29,408 bases of DNA, taken from assembly GCA_003427395.1 (NCBI GenBank), contig BFEA01000790.1, positions 43,013-72,420 on the forward strand. The letters are read 5' to 3'. The translations under genes and the position numbers were made by a program. Every line of letters starts with the position of its first letter. Within the stretch, counting starts at the first letter, position 1. This document shows positions 18,528-28,839 of the stretch, one piece after another. The stretch is from Chara braunii (taxonomy: Eukaryota; Streptophyta; Charophyceae; Charales; Characeae). The notes under the pieces were generated by a model, which made no database searches, was not told the DNA's origin, and saw only the letters and a list, made by a program, of their open reading frames with translations.

Positions 18528-18922
18528 TTGTCGGTGCGAATACCCTTACAAGCGTATCCGCCCTGGTTTTTGCAAGCGACTGAAAGGAAGTTTGGGTTAA
18601 AGTTTAAGCATACCACGCTAGGCGCGACTGTGTCTGTGATTTACGTTGACTGGATGGTTGACCAGAATAGAGAGTGTGTGGGCGCGCGTCATCTTCTTAG
18701 TTGTTGATGACCGAAGAGTCGGCGGCGTGATTGCCGACCGGAATTTTATCTGATTAAATAGGGATTAAAAAAATAATGTCTCGTTGATTTACGTGTTTGC
18801 CTGTGATTTAAGCGAAATAGCGGAGGACGGCATCGACAACAATGCGACTTCTGGAGGCGTTTCGGTAGGGCCACGCGTCGCGCGGCGACCGTTTGTTGAG
18901 GCGTTCGTCAGAGCCAAACCCA

Positions 18923-18990
18923 GACTTGGGCTTAGCATTATTTGTTTACAGCGTTGGACTTTCATCGGTAAGGTTCAGGGATCGAGGTCA
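18923..18990 (+). other. Degenerate tRNA-Glu-like sequence, right copy
   Basis: Counterpart of 5333-5410. It has one change in the D-arm-like part (TTTGTTTA for TTTGGTTA), while the CTTTCAT loop and the GGGATCGAGGTC B-box-like part are identical. Not a functional tRNA. Confidence 0.3.
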
Positions 18991-20320
18991 AGCGATGATG
19001 AAGCGAGGATATCAGAATAGTGCGAGTGGGCTGAGGGATTGGGGCCCCGGCGGGGCTATCCCTATTGGTTTTGTCATTGGTGGCGTCAGAGCGGTGCGGG
19101 CAGTATCTTTTATTTCGTCCTTGGCGGCTGGGAGTTTTTATGATCATTTTATTATTATTCTCTGTTGGTACCTTTAGACTTGAGCGGGGCGCCAAAGTTG
19201 GAGGTCGTTAAGGACTTTGAGCGCGCACCGTCATTCGTTGACTTACGGGTCCCCGCGTGTTCGGGGTGTTGGCAAAGTTCTTTTATCTTGTATGTCCTGA
19301 GAACATGGGCCGGGGGAATTAACGAGCATGTGAGCCGGCGGATGATTAGCAGGTGCACCGTCCGTCAGCCACGAGGCGGAAGAAACTAAGTGACGGGAAC
19401 CTGCTGCAGGTGCACCGTTCGTCGGCCGCGAGTCCGCTGTGGCAGGTAGAAGTGTGAGTATGTCCGCCAGGACCCAAAGGAAAGCGGACTGTGCTTTGCT
19501 GGAGCGGCCCAAGGCACTGTGAAGGAGCGCACAAACGCTGTTCTAATCAGGCTGCATCCATAGGCTCTTTCCACCGTGACTTCGGTTCTCGAGGGCCGTT
19601 CCGGGCCTAGATCACCAAGGGCCACAAACAGGCCTTGCAGCAGGCCGCGCCCTCAGTTCAACGACCAGCTGTTTAAGTGCGGAATTGACCGTTGCGGGCT
19701 GAAGGTGGCTGTGGGCTCCGCCTGTATCTAGTAGGACTGGGGGAGCTGCGGCGACAGCATGCAGAAGCGGCGTCGGACCAGGGTAGAGGGACGAATAACC
19801 AATCGAGTCTTCTGCTAACCCGCCACTTTCGAAATATCGGCCGGGATGGTTTTGTCCAAACTGTGTTGGGCTTCGAGGGACCGCTGCGGCCGACAACGGT
19901 GCGACGACGCTAAGGCAGGGGATCGGGTGCAGGCAGGGTTGTACCGCAACAGGGGCATCCACGGTGCTGCTATGGAAAGGAGGCAACAGGACTAGAAAGA
20001 AAAGTGGCGACCGGAGTAGCGCACAGACTCCCGACCGTCCGTAGGTAAGAAAAAGCAGAGCGGGCAATGGGTACCAGCCAGAGAAGGAGCGGAGTGTTAG
20101 ACAGCGGAGCGCTGTCCGGTGGAGGAAGGCAGCGAAGAGCCGGTGGAGCGGAGCAACAGATTGCGGGGCGACAGTCGGGCCGGTCTTGCTGGCCGACTGT
20201 CGGATTGCAGGTGGAGGCGGAAGGCTACTCAGACCGACTGAGCGTTGAGGCGCCTCCTAGGACAGGGGCAGCGGGGCAAACTAGCGACGGACGCGAAGGA
20301 GGCTGAGTGCATGAGGGATA

Positions 20321-20835
20321 CAATCGAAAAATTTTCCAAAATTAAATAATCATTCTATAGTAAAATTACATTCTAAATTCTAAATTTTCATTCCATCTTG
20401 AAAAATGTCATTCCAATTTTAATTTTTTTTGTCTTACTTGAAAATTTCATTCCAAGAATGGGGTATCCCTTCTTATTTGAACTGCATGCTAGAGATGGAA
20501 TGAAAGTTTGAATGAGTTCATGAAATATTTTAATTGGACTGTTTGTAAGGATTTTCAGTCATAAATGGGTTAATTCAATCTAAACTAGAAGGTATTTGTT
20601 ATAGTAGAATGAAAGTTTAATTATGACATTTCATAAACTTATCCAGACTTTCATTCCATCTTGAACAAATAGATGTAGTTGGAAGGAAAATCTCATATTT
20701 AGACGGGAGCTTATCAGATAAAACCGAAAATTTTAGAAATGGACGAACATTGGAATGATAATTTATAAATATGAAGGATTTTTTTTTAATGGAATGTTTT
20801 TACAACTTTCATTTTTCATAGGAATTTTTCTGTTG
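20321..20835. mobile_element. MITE with TA target duplication (Tc1/mariner-like size and target)
   Basis: This is 515 bp of AT-rich sequence with imperfect terminal inverted repeats: CAATCGAAAAATT at the left, and CAACAGAAAAATT as the reverse complement of the right end. TA flanks both ends (20319-20320, 20836-20837). The left giant repeat has the same site empty, with a single TA between GGGA and TGG (about 6705), so the limits are exact. The word TTCATTCCATCTTGAA occurs twice inside (about 20388 and 20648). It has no transposase ORF, so it is non-autonomous. It inserted after the two giant repeats became separate. Confidence 0.88.
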
Positions 20836-22126
20836 TATGGGAGCAACTGACAAAGGCGTGGGCATCGGAGGAATGAGAGGGTGACGTGATGTGATCGAGC
20901 GCAGCGGAGGAAAGGCGGTGTCTAGGCGTGGACAGGAAGTAGAAAGCAACGACTCGGAGAGGGACAGAGGCGGAGGACCAGGGAAGAAGGCGAGTGAAGG
21001 GAATGAATCCGGACGCACAGGCGCGCCGAGTGCATTCGGAGGGAGCAAAAATGGCAGGGAGTGAGGTTGGCGCTGCCAGAGAAGTATGGTTTGCTCGATT
21101 TTGATCAGGATCGAGCGTTGGAAGATGCTGTATTCGGGCTTTCGCTCTGGGCGAGCGCGCTGGTCAACTTAGTTTTGGTAGTAGGTTAGTAAGAAAAGAG
21201 GTTAGTAGAGCAGGTCATGCGGGGAGCTATGGCGGAAGGAAGAAGGGAGAGAGGAAGTAGGACGTAACGCATCCATTTGTGAATGGATTTAGGAAGAGAA
21301 AGAGGCAATCCGGGGGGTTTGACCCCCGACGAACTCGATTGTAAGCTTTGTTTGGGAGGAAAGTTAGTGTGTTAGGTGGTAGAAGGAAAAGGGGGTGCGT
21401 CGAGGCATGGCGAAGAAGGAAGACGGCGGGAGGGAAATACAATTAGCTTGCCAATTGCTGACGGAATCGGGCGGAATAGAGGTCGGAGTAGGGGTTTTGA
21501 AGTCAGTCGAAACCATCTATGAGGTTAGTTTTGATAGCGAGTTAGTAGATTTGGGGTTAGAAGCGGGAGTGAACCTAGACTAAAAGTTGCGCCGGATGCA
21601 TGCAGCATGTGGGCAAAGGAGCGGGGCGTCAATGGGCAACGAGGAAGGTGGTTTGAAGAAGGTGTAATTCACCCGTTTCTCGACGAAAACGGAAGAGGGA
21701 AGTTGCGAACTAGAGGTTTTATGGCCCGGCGAACCCGTTAGTGGCTTTAGTTGTGACAGAAAAGTAGTAAAAATAAGAATTAGAGGAAAAGGTAATGTAC
21801 GCGGAGACGTCGAGTACGGGAGAAAACGATTATGGCAGGTATGAGAACCCCGTAACTCGCCCGTTCCCTGGTGGAAGCAAGTGAGTAAAGTTGCGATTTG
21901 GGGGTTCTTGGACATTGCGAGCACGGGGGTGCATGCAAATCCCATGATGGGAGGGTGATTTGGGCGCCTCGGGCACATGGGCTGCGCTGAGACAAGCTGG
22001 CCAGAAAGTGGTAATGTGTATTGTCGGGTTTAAGGGGCAGGGTCATTCGAAATTTGCTGGTTCTAACGGGGGCAGATGCGTGAAGGAAGGGTACAGGGGA
22101 GGGGAACAAACCTGCCAGGACGTTGG

Positions 22127-22368
22127 TAAAAGATTCATTCCGGCTTCCTTTACTCATCCTAGTAATGGAGCGGTCTGAGGCCTGGCTGCGGAGTTAGGCG
22201 CTCACCTGTACTGTGGTGTGATGCTCCCGTCGTCGACGAAGTAGCTTTTCGTTGTCCTCTGCACCTGCGTCTGGATAGTAGTATATAAGCTCTCATTTCA
22301 GCAGAAGATTCATCTCGGTAGGTGGAACCAAGCAGCGAGGAGCAGACCAAAGGAGGGGGAGAGAGACG
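22127..22368. promoter_or_regulatory. 242-bp identical block, right copy
   Basis: Identical to 7983-8224. The TATA-like TATATAAG is at 22282-22289 on the plus strand. The minus-strand donor ACAG|GTGAGC has its GT at 22205-22204. Confidence 0.6.
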
Positions 22369-23507
22369 AGATGAATTGAAACTTGAAGTAGCAATGCTAA
22401 GTGGTGGGGGTAACGGCGGACGAGCAGCAGGCTCCTCCTCAGTATGCATCCTTGGCTAAGTAGATTCAAGGGAACGAGCGAACTACCGGGAGGGAGTGAG
22501 AGGCGACAAGAGGGGTAGACGAAAGTGAGAAGGCGGAGATTGCAGACTTACCTGTATGCCGGTGTGCCGCTCAGCTCCTCGAGCAGAGCAGCATGAAAAC
22601 GGATTGTGCCCAGACTGTTGCTACGGGCTGTTGCTGGCTGGGCATGGACTGTTGCTGCTGACGACTGTTGCGGTTGCTATTGTTGCTACCGTTGGCTGTT
22701 GCGGACTGTGTATGGACTATTGCCATTGTTGTTGAGCACCGTTGTATGTCGCTGTTGGTGATTGCTGATTTTGCTGGCCACCGCTGGGTGCTACTGCCGC
22801 GTCTGGGGGGTGTTACAGACTGTTGAGCGACCGCGATGAGACTGAGGAGAGGTGTGGAGACTTGGAGAGGTGGTCAAGCAGGGTAAGTAGGGGGTTAGTG
22901 CTACGATTTGGGAAGTCGTCAGGGGGTGGATTTCGGCAGATTGACTTTAGAAGTTGGCCAAGCTGATACTATTTGGCCATCATTGCGGGGCCCTCAGGCG
23001 CATGAAGACTACAAGGCCCTCTCCTGCGAGTCTGAGTGCACCTCTCTTGGATCTGAGAGACTCAAACATTTCTCTTTCTATCCTTCTTATTCTAAGTCTA
23101 GTCCTGATCTGAGAGGAAGCCTGCGGGCGGGATTGAAACTAGTAGGACCGCGGCAAGGCCTACGTCGGAGGTTACCCCACCGATCGCAAGAGCTCTGCCG
23201 AAACTCAGCAGCAGTTCTTGAGGCAGGGAACTGACAGATAACCCTTCATTTCCCTCTATAAACCCAGTTATAGCCTCTACCTGTATTTTCCATTGCTTCT
23301 CTGACTGAGTATATGGTGTGCAAACTTACTTTGACTTTTGTTTGACTTTCAAGACACTGAATTAGACTAAGTAAAAGAATGTCTGCTCAAGTTTAGTTTC
23401 AACTTTGTTGACTGAATGAAATCAGACTGTTAAAAGAAACGGCATCTGGGAAGGCAGGATGGCGGACTGTTTTGATTGAGGGTTTGACTGGGTAATTAAG
23501 GCTGGGA

Positions 23508-24285
23508 AGTCCCCATAAGTTTGGGGAGACCTAGTGCTATGGTTTTCGCATCGGGGGTCAGACTGTTCTATAAGTTTAGGTGGTCTGACTGCTCTGACTT
23601 GCGAGGGTTTGATTGTGCTCGATTTTCAGGAGCTAAGGGCGCTCTATAAGTTTAGGTACCCTGAGTTGTTTTGTTTCTTGGGTTTTCTTAAGTTTTCTTT
23701 GTTTCTGAACAAGGGGACCGAGCTGTTCTGTAAGTTCATGTGGCTCAGTCTCTTCCTGCTTTTATTCTGAAGAAGTAATCTTGGCAAAGAGGCAGATCCT
23801 TCTGTAAGTTCAGGGGGTCTGACTCGATGCCACACACATGATGGTTAAGAGAGAAATGAAATTGGTAGAGAGTTAAACCCTTCTGTAAGTTCAAGGGGTC
23901 TGACTCAAAGCCTCGCACATGTTGAAACCCAATGATTATAATTTGGCTATACTCTATTACTATTTTATTTAAGAACGAGTTAATGAGACTAGTCTATAAG
24001 TTTAGGTGGTCTGACTATAACCTATCACAACTTAAAGAGAGTATAATTAAAAATAAAATTGATGGTAAGCTTGGGCAGACTGAACTTAAGTTAGTTCAGT
24101 CATATGCAGCCTTAGAAGACAAAAGGAAAGACAGGTATATATAACTTGGATACTTTAAACAGTTCAGGGCGACTAGAATGGTCTAGTCATATGCCCAAAG
24201 AAGAGAAAAGTTGTTGTGCCCTCTGTTTTATGTATATTCAATGGCTAAGTTAGGCGCATTCCATAAGTTTGGGTAACCCGACTTT
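23508..24285 (+). repeat. Cluster of eight TTCTRTAAGTTYAGG motifs, right copy
   Basis: Motifs lie at about 23510, 23566, 23641, 23724, 23798, 23879, 23990 and 24259, each matching a motif of the left copy at the same offset. The unit near 23566 gives the fullest form, followed by GGTCTGACTGCTCTGACTT. Confidence 0.7.
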
Positions 24286-24599
24286 ATGCCTTATGTAAGA
24301 AGGGTATAAAGGGTTAAATCCTTGAAAGATCATGAACTATTGTTGTCTGGATAAACTCGGGATGGTAAGAGTACTTACCTTTGTGGTTTGGCATGCATCG
24401 GGCTGACTTAGGTTACTACTTTGTATGAGTTTCAGTTTGATAGGTAGTTGTTTTAGTCGCTCGCCATGTGCTAGAGGTATAGGAGTTATTTTCAATGCCT
24501 ACATTTTATGAGCTAAGTTTTTTTTACTTAGATCAATTATCGCATTTTCTGGGATTATTTTTTATATTTGGCTTTGTATAAATCTTGGCAAGCTACTCT

Positions 24600-25122
24600 C
24601 TCTACGGGAAGCGCTGCCGAAATTTCTACAAATTCAAGGAGTTGATTTATTTTTGACTAGTCAAAGTTCAACTTGTTTTTTCATTATATCTGACCTAGTA
24701 AAAATCTGGAAAGTCTCATTTTCTAAAGGGAGTGCTGCCCAAATTTTTGCTAATTCAAGGAGTTAAACAGAATTGGACTTTGATAAGTCAAAGTTATTCT
24801 CTAATTCTGGACTTAGCCTTGTATAAATTTTGGAATAACACTTTTGTAAAGGGAGTGCTGCTGAAATTTCTGCAAAACTAAGGAGTTGGTTAAAATTTTG
24901 TCTAAGTTGGACTCAAGTTGGTCTTTGAGTTCATATCTGACTTAGTGTGAATCTGGGAAGTCTCCCATTCTAAAGAGAGTGTTGCCCAAATTTTTACCAA
25001 TTCAAAAAGTTCGACGAAATTTGACTTTCAGAGTTAAAGATTATTTCTACTTTCATATTTCGACTTATATAAATTATGGAAAGACACTTTTCCTACGGGA
25101 AGCGCTGCCGAAATTTTCTGAG
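24600..25122 (+). repeat. Five tandem units of about 123 bp, right copy
   Basis: Anchors (GCTGCC or a one-base variant) lie at 24613, 24734, 24857, 24981 and 25104, steps of 121-124 bp. The alternation of GAAGCGCTGCCG and GGGAGTGCTGCCC contexts is the same as in the left copy. Its full conservation shows that the array predates separation of the copies. Confidence 0.85.
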
Positions 25123-26319
25123 CTTAAAGGAGATCGATTATATTTTGACAGTTGACGATTTTGATAGTCCACTCTGAATGGAGGAAGATTTTGCCATATT
25201 GCTTAGAGGTAGGCTTAGACATAGTTAACTATGATAATTTGGGTAAGATCACGATATGGAGATTGTCCTCCATGAGCTTATAGGTTCAGTCTGGAGCATT
25301 GACCTGTCATCTGTTACAGGTCCTCTTGATCGTTTGATTCAAGTTCAAGACTAGATCAGCTTGATCCTACAAGGATCACATTCTGTTATCACTAATAACA
25401 GGTCGTTTGCCGATTCGTCGGTTTACGATTCAACTCCAATTCACTCCTGCCACTCAACCTAAAGGCTTTAGCCTTGAGATTTGAACTGTTTTGTTGTGTT
25501 TTCACCCGGACTTTATTGAATGGTCATCCAACAAAAGTACTGAGTATTTATTTAAGAGTTGCACAAGTGAGGCTTGTATGGCTAAAACGAGGGGTATGAG
25601 TGCAAGGAATGGTTGAAATTGACCATGTGTAGTGCGTTAACTTCTTGATGAATCTTTGATGTGGTTGCAGGTGCGTTTGTGGTTCGGACTCTGTATGTGA
25701 TTGCCTGCGATTACTTACATATATGGCTGAGAGGAGTCCCACTGTGACTGTGAGAAGTGATCGTCCTATATAATCAACCCTCACATATTTATAAGTGCCA
25801 TGAGTGTTTGAGAGGCCTACTGTGGATGTGCATAGGGGTTACCCAGATTATGTCTTGAGAGAAAAGGGAGATTCCCTTTTTACCCTTGCTTTTTAGAGTT
25901 TGTACGGTTGGACGTTGTAGTCCGTGGCAACCGTCAAAGTCAACCCCCTTGACTTTCGTCCAAGCTCGGAGTGGGACTCACCTCCAGGGCAGTAAGAAGC
26001 GACTGCCACCACAGGTATGGACCTGTGTACCACCCGCTCTGCATAAGGTGCAGAAGAGGGTGTGTGATCTTCAACCGCGCATGGCGGTTGTCCGGCTTCG
26101 AGAGATTAACCCTCAAGGCGCGTGTCAGCCGACACTTGAGTGTCGAACGCGATCCTCAAGATTAACGAGGGTTGCGCGAGTATGGGTACTACATAGTACG
26201 CCATCGTCGCGACCGTTTGCGTGCGCTTGCATTACGAGTCGATATGAGTTGGCCCTGCGTCCTCGCAGTTTTATACTAAGCCTCGTGCGCGATTTCCGTG
26301 TCGAAAAGTTATGGGATGG

Positions 26320-26945
26320 CTACTTAGGGGCTAGGAGCGTTGTCGCGTTGTTTGGGTTGTGTCGTTTCGTGTGCACGTGCGTGTGTTGTCGTCTTGTGGT
26401 TGTTAGAGTGGTGTGCGCGTGGTGAGTGGGATGCGTCCTAGTCGACCGACGTCGAGCCGCGCCTGGGACTTCAGCCCCCCAAGATGTCAGTTCACGTGCG
26501 GGTCCGATAGGCGTATTACCTCGCGTACCCCCTATGCTACAGCGAACAAGAAACGTCATCGGCTGGTCCACCTCTGCGATTGCAACCGAGTAGCTCTCGT
26601 ACTGTGGACTGGTAGCTCGGCGGGATACGCTCACCGAAGGGAGGTGACAGCTCCCGTAAGGTGGAGGTAAGTCGTGCCTCGCGTAGGCCCTATCCTGTCG
26701 TAGGGGCTCGCAAGAGGTATGGGTGATGCACTCGGTCGGAGCGGCTTGCGGAAGCTCCATATGTATATCTGCGACGAAGGATTTAAACGAACTCCTGCGT
26801 GACGCGGCCGGGAGGGTCCCGCGCTGCCCTGGTGCGGTGCTGGACCGATGCGCCCTAGAGGTGGCGCCGTTGCCGGGGATAACGGTTGGCTACCGTTGTC
26901 CCTGGTAGAACGACATCCGGGTACTGAAAGTGAGAAAATAGGCAA
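26320..26945 (-). pseudogene. Broken right-copy counterpart of the 208-codon ORF
   Basis: The counterpart of 12181-12807 is split into two overlapping frames (26631-26945 for the N-terminal part and 26320-26760 for the C-terminal part). A single base is missing near 26620, where the left copy reads GACGGGGATACACC and this copy GGCGGGATACGCT. The C-terminal Thr/His-rich tail is unchanged. If the ORF was ever a gene, this copy is disabled. Confidence 0.45.
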
Positions 26946-27681
26946 AATAAGAAGTTTTGTTAGACCGTACGAACAATTTGTTAATATTATGATTATCGTT
27001 GGAGGTGTTGCAAGACTGAGAAGTCCTTAAAGATCGAGCCTAGGTTTGAGGCAGGATGATGACTCAGGCGAAATGACCACTTCTGCTTCATTGATTGGTT
27101 TAGGCGGAACGGTTGGCTACAGACGATGTTGGATAAGGCGTGAAGTGAGGGTTGATTGTGTGACTTGGTTTTGATTGAGACGACTGGGTTTTGATTAACG
27201 CGGTATGAGTGGCTCAAGAGTAATAAGTGTTTTGATTATGTGTTCATGAGCCATGACTCGCATAATGATAGCTGGAATTGATAACCCTTCTGATCAGATG
27301 GCCGACAAATTTGAGCGGTGCTTGGCGTGCTTGACGTGGCTAAGGTTAAGCATGGCTATTGTGAGAGTTAGCCCTATGATGTACCCTTTTTGACTGCCAT
27401 AAGAGTCATCTGAGTGATTGGGAAAACATCGATATACGTTTGCATCAGAATGGAGCTAAGAATGAGTGCGATAGTATTCTTCTGCCAGGAGTTGAAAGTA
27501 CAGTTCCTCTCCTAAGTGTCAGGTTAGGAGTCGTCTCAACACTTTGAGGAGAGATGGGTTAAGGGAAGCTGAAAGTTTTTATGAGTGTGGACGGAGATGT
27601 TTGAGTCTGAGTTCTAAGTGGTTGACCAATTTATATAACAATGGAAGATAGTAGATCTATATGACATCTTCCCTATAAAAG

Positions 27682-27695
27682 TGGTATCTGACCCT
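27682..27695 (+). other. Primer-binding-site-like sequence, right copy
   Basis: TGGTATCTGACCCT is identical to 13544-13557. A true 3' LTR should not be followed by or contain a PBS, so its presence here bears on how this structure arose. Confidence 0.35.
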
Positions 27696-27735
27696 ATAGG
27701 CAGTAAGAGTGACAAAAAAGGGGCTAACAATTTGA

Positions 27736-27790
27736 GACTGGGTTTTAAGAGTTAATTAAAAAACCCAGTCCCCGCTCATTGGATCCGGGG
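27736..27790 (+). repeat. Hairpins at the right edge of the giant repeat
   Basis: GACTGGGTTTT (27736-27746) and AAAACCCAGTC (27760-27770) are perfect 11-bp arms around a 13-base AT-rich loop, starting six bases after the repeat's CA end. A second stem, CCCCG/CGGGG (27770-27774 and 27786-27790), follows immediately. This may be coincidence within LINE-derived sequence or a mark of the junction. Confidence 0.6.
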
Positions 27791-28839
27791 CAATACAAAG
27801 AGACAGTGAGCTCAATGCCGGAAGCTGGGTGGCAGACTCGGATAACAGCAACAAGTTTTGTAAAATTATAGGTTCAGACCTTAGGGCAGGGATAAAGATA
27901 CAAAGATGGAAGAGAAGGCCAGGAAGCAATCCCTCCTCTCTGGCATTTGAGGAAGAAGGGACGGTGGAATCAACTCTGGACTTAGAGGAAGTAAGAGTTT
28001 TTTAACAAAAAACCAAAAAGGGGTCGACCTGCCAACTGGTGGTGCATGTACAAGACCAGCTGATAGTTGAACTAGTACAATATGGTTGGCCCCTTGCCAC
28101 CCAGGGTGAGTCGGTACCAATCTTTCAGTATAAAACAAAGATCGGGGTTCGGTTTCAATAGGAAAAGGTAGTCAAGAAACCAATAACAGTGGCAATGAGC
28201 AGATTTTCGAACCTGCACACGATATCGGTGGGGGGGTCGGACTTATACAGACTGTGGAAAACTCTGAAAAGCCTACCGTCTCAGAAACAGGCGTCAATAC
28301 AATGGTTCCAATCTCTGCAAATCACCCCGTTGGCTCTGTGGCTAAACACAAAGGGAATAGGCGTGTCAACTACATGTGTTTGATGTAATTGGGGTTGGGA
28401 GTCGGCCTCTCACATTTGGCTGTTGTGTCCATTGTCCGATAGAATCAGGGAATGGTGGAAATAATTTTGGAAGAATACCAAAACGACTTTCCAGTGGGAG
28501 GATGACTTTCTGCTTTTTGGTAAACTTCCTACAAAGGGCAATGCAGGCATGGGGGTGAACTATGTGGCCCTATGTTGCAGGGGTATTGTCATGGAAGCGA
28601 TATGGGGGGCTCGAAATGCTAAGGTATTCCACAACGAAGAGGTAGCGATCCAACAGACGGTGAACCAGGTAAAGTCTATTATCAGATTGACAGTGTATGC
28701 AGACTGAAGAAGAAAAAATGTTAATTGGTTCTGCAAAACGTGGGTGAAGAGTAAGTTTGTTATGACCCCGAGGGCAGGGTGTCTGGTGTTTGCTCCTTGG
28801 TTGAGTGGAGAGAAGGCTATTGGTAGGGCAGGGCCTTGA
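27760..28839 (+). pseudogene. LINE (non-LTR retrotransposon) ORF2 C-terminal remnant with zf-RVT domain
   Basis: One frame reads through 1.08 kb, interrupted by five stops (28003 TAA, 28159 TAG, 28381 TGA, 28462 TAA, 28705 TGA) but no frameshift. It ends at a plausible terminal TGA (28837-28839). The diagnostic part is LYRLWKTLKSLP, then PLALWLNTKGIGVSTTCV, stop, CNWGWESASHIWLLCP. This is the zinc-binding domain after plant LINE reverse transcriptases: CxxC, then ES..H....C. It is followed by the typical IWGARNAKVFHNEE near the C-terminus. The palm domain with the YADD box is missing on the left, where the giant repeat begins at most 30 bp away. No gene product is expected. Confidence 0.78.

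Larger units (their letters stand above)
13592..18528 (+). mobile_element. Unique interior of the giant element
   Basis: This is 4937 bp of single-copy sequence between the two repeats. Within it I support one ORF (15040-15573), a hairpin array (17218-17430), a tRNA-like stem (18285-18345) and two 23-bp repeats at the right edge. No polyprotein motifs were found in any frame. Right after the left repeat the sequence reads ATTAGGTCATCCCG, which is not a recognisable PBS. Confidence 0.6.
4924..27729 (+). mobile_element. Putative giant non-autonomous LTR retrotransposon (LARD-like), whole unit
   Basis: Two long direct repeats flank a unique 4937-bp interior, giving 22.8 kb in total. Homology begins exactly at TGTCGG in both copies and ends at CTAACA plus three shared bases, matching 5'-TGT...ACA-3' LTR ends. 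No gag, protease, integrase, RNase H or reverse-transcriptase motif was recognised, so the unit would depend on another element for its enzymes. Against the simple reading: there is no target-site duplication, no clear polypurine tract before the right repeat, and the primer-binding-like site lies 48 bp inside the repeat end. Alternatives are a recombinant between elements or a segmental duplication. Orientation is set only by that primer-like site and the TATA box. Confidence 0.6.
18529..27729 (+). repeat. Right giant direct repeat (putative 3' LTR), 9201 bp
   Basis: Same content and order as 4924-13591. It is 8684 bp after removing the 515-bp MITE and its duplicated TA. An extra 21 or so bp at about 19350-19370 repeats the nearby GCAGGTGCACCGT word. 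It ends at CTAACA next to the LINE remnant. All internal landmarks of the left copy are present. Confidence 0.8.

Noticed and set aside
4924-27729. Tandem duplication of a 13.6-kb unit (repeat plus interior)
   Set aside because: Sequence after 27729 does not match the interior beginning at 13592, and sequence before 4924 does not match the interior end, so a simple two-unit tandem is not supported. Recombinant versions remain possible.
4910-27740. Target-site duplication around the giant element
   Set aside because: The left flank ends GCCGCGC and the right flank begins ATTTG; they do not match.
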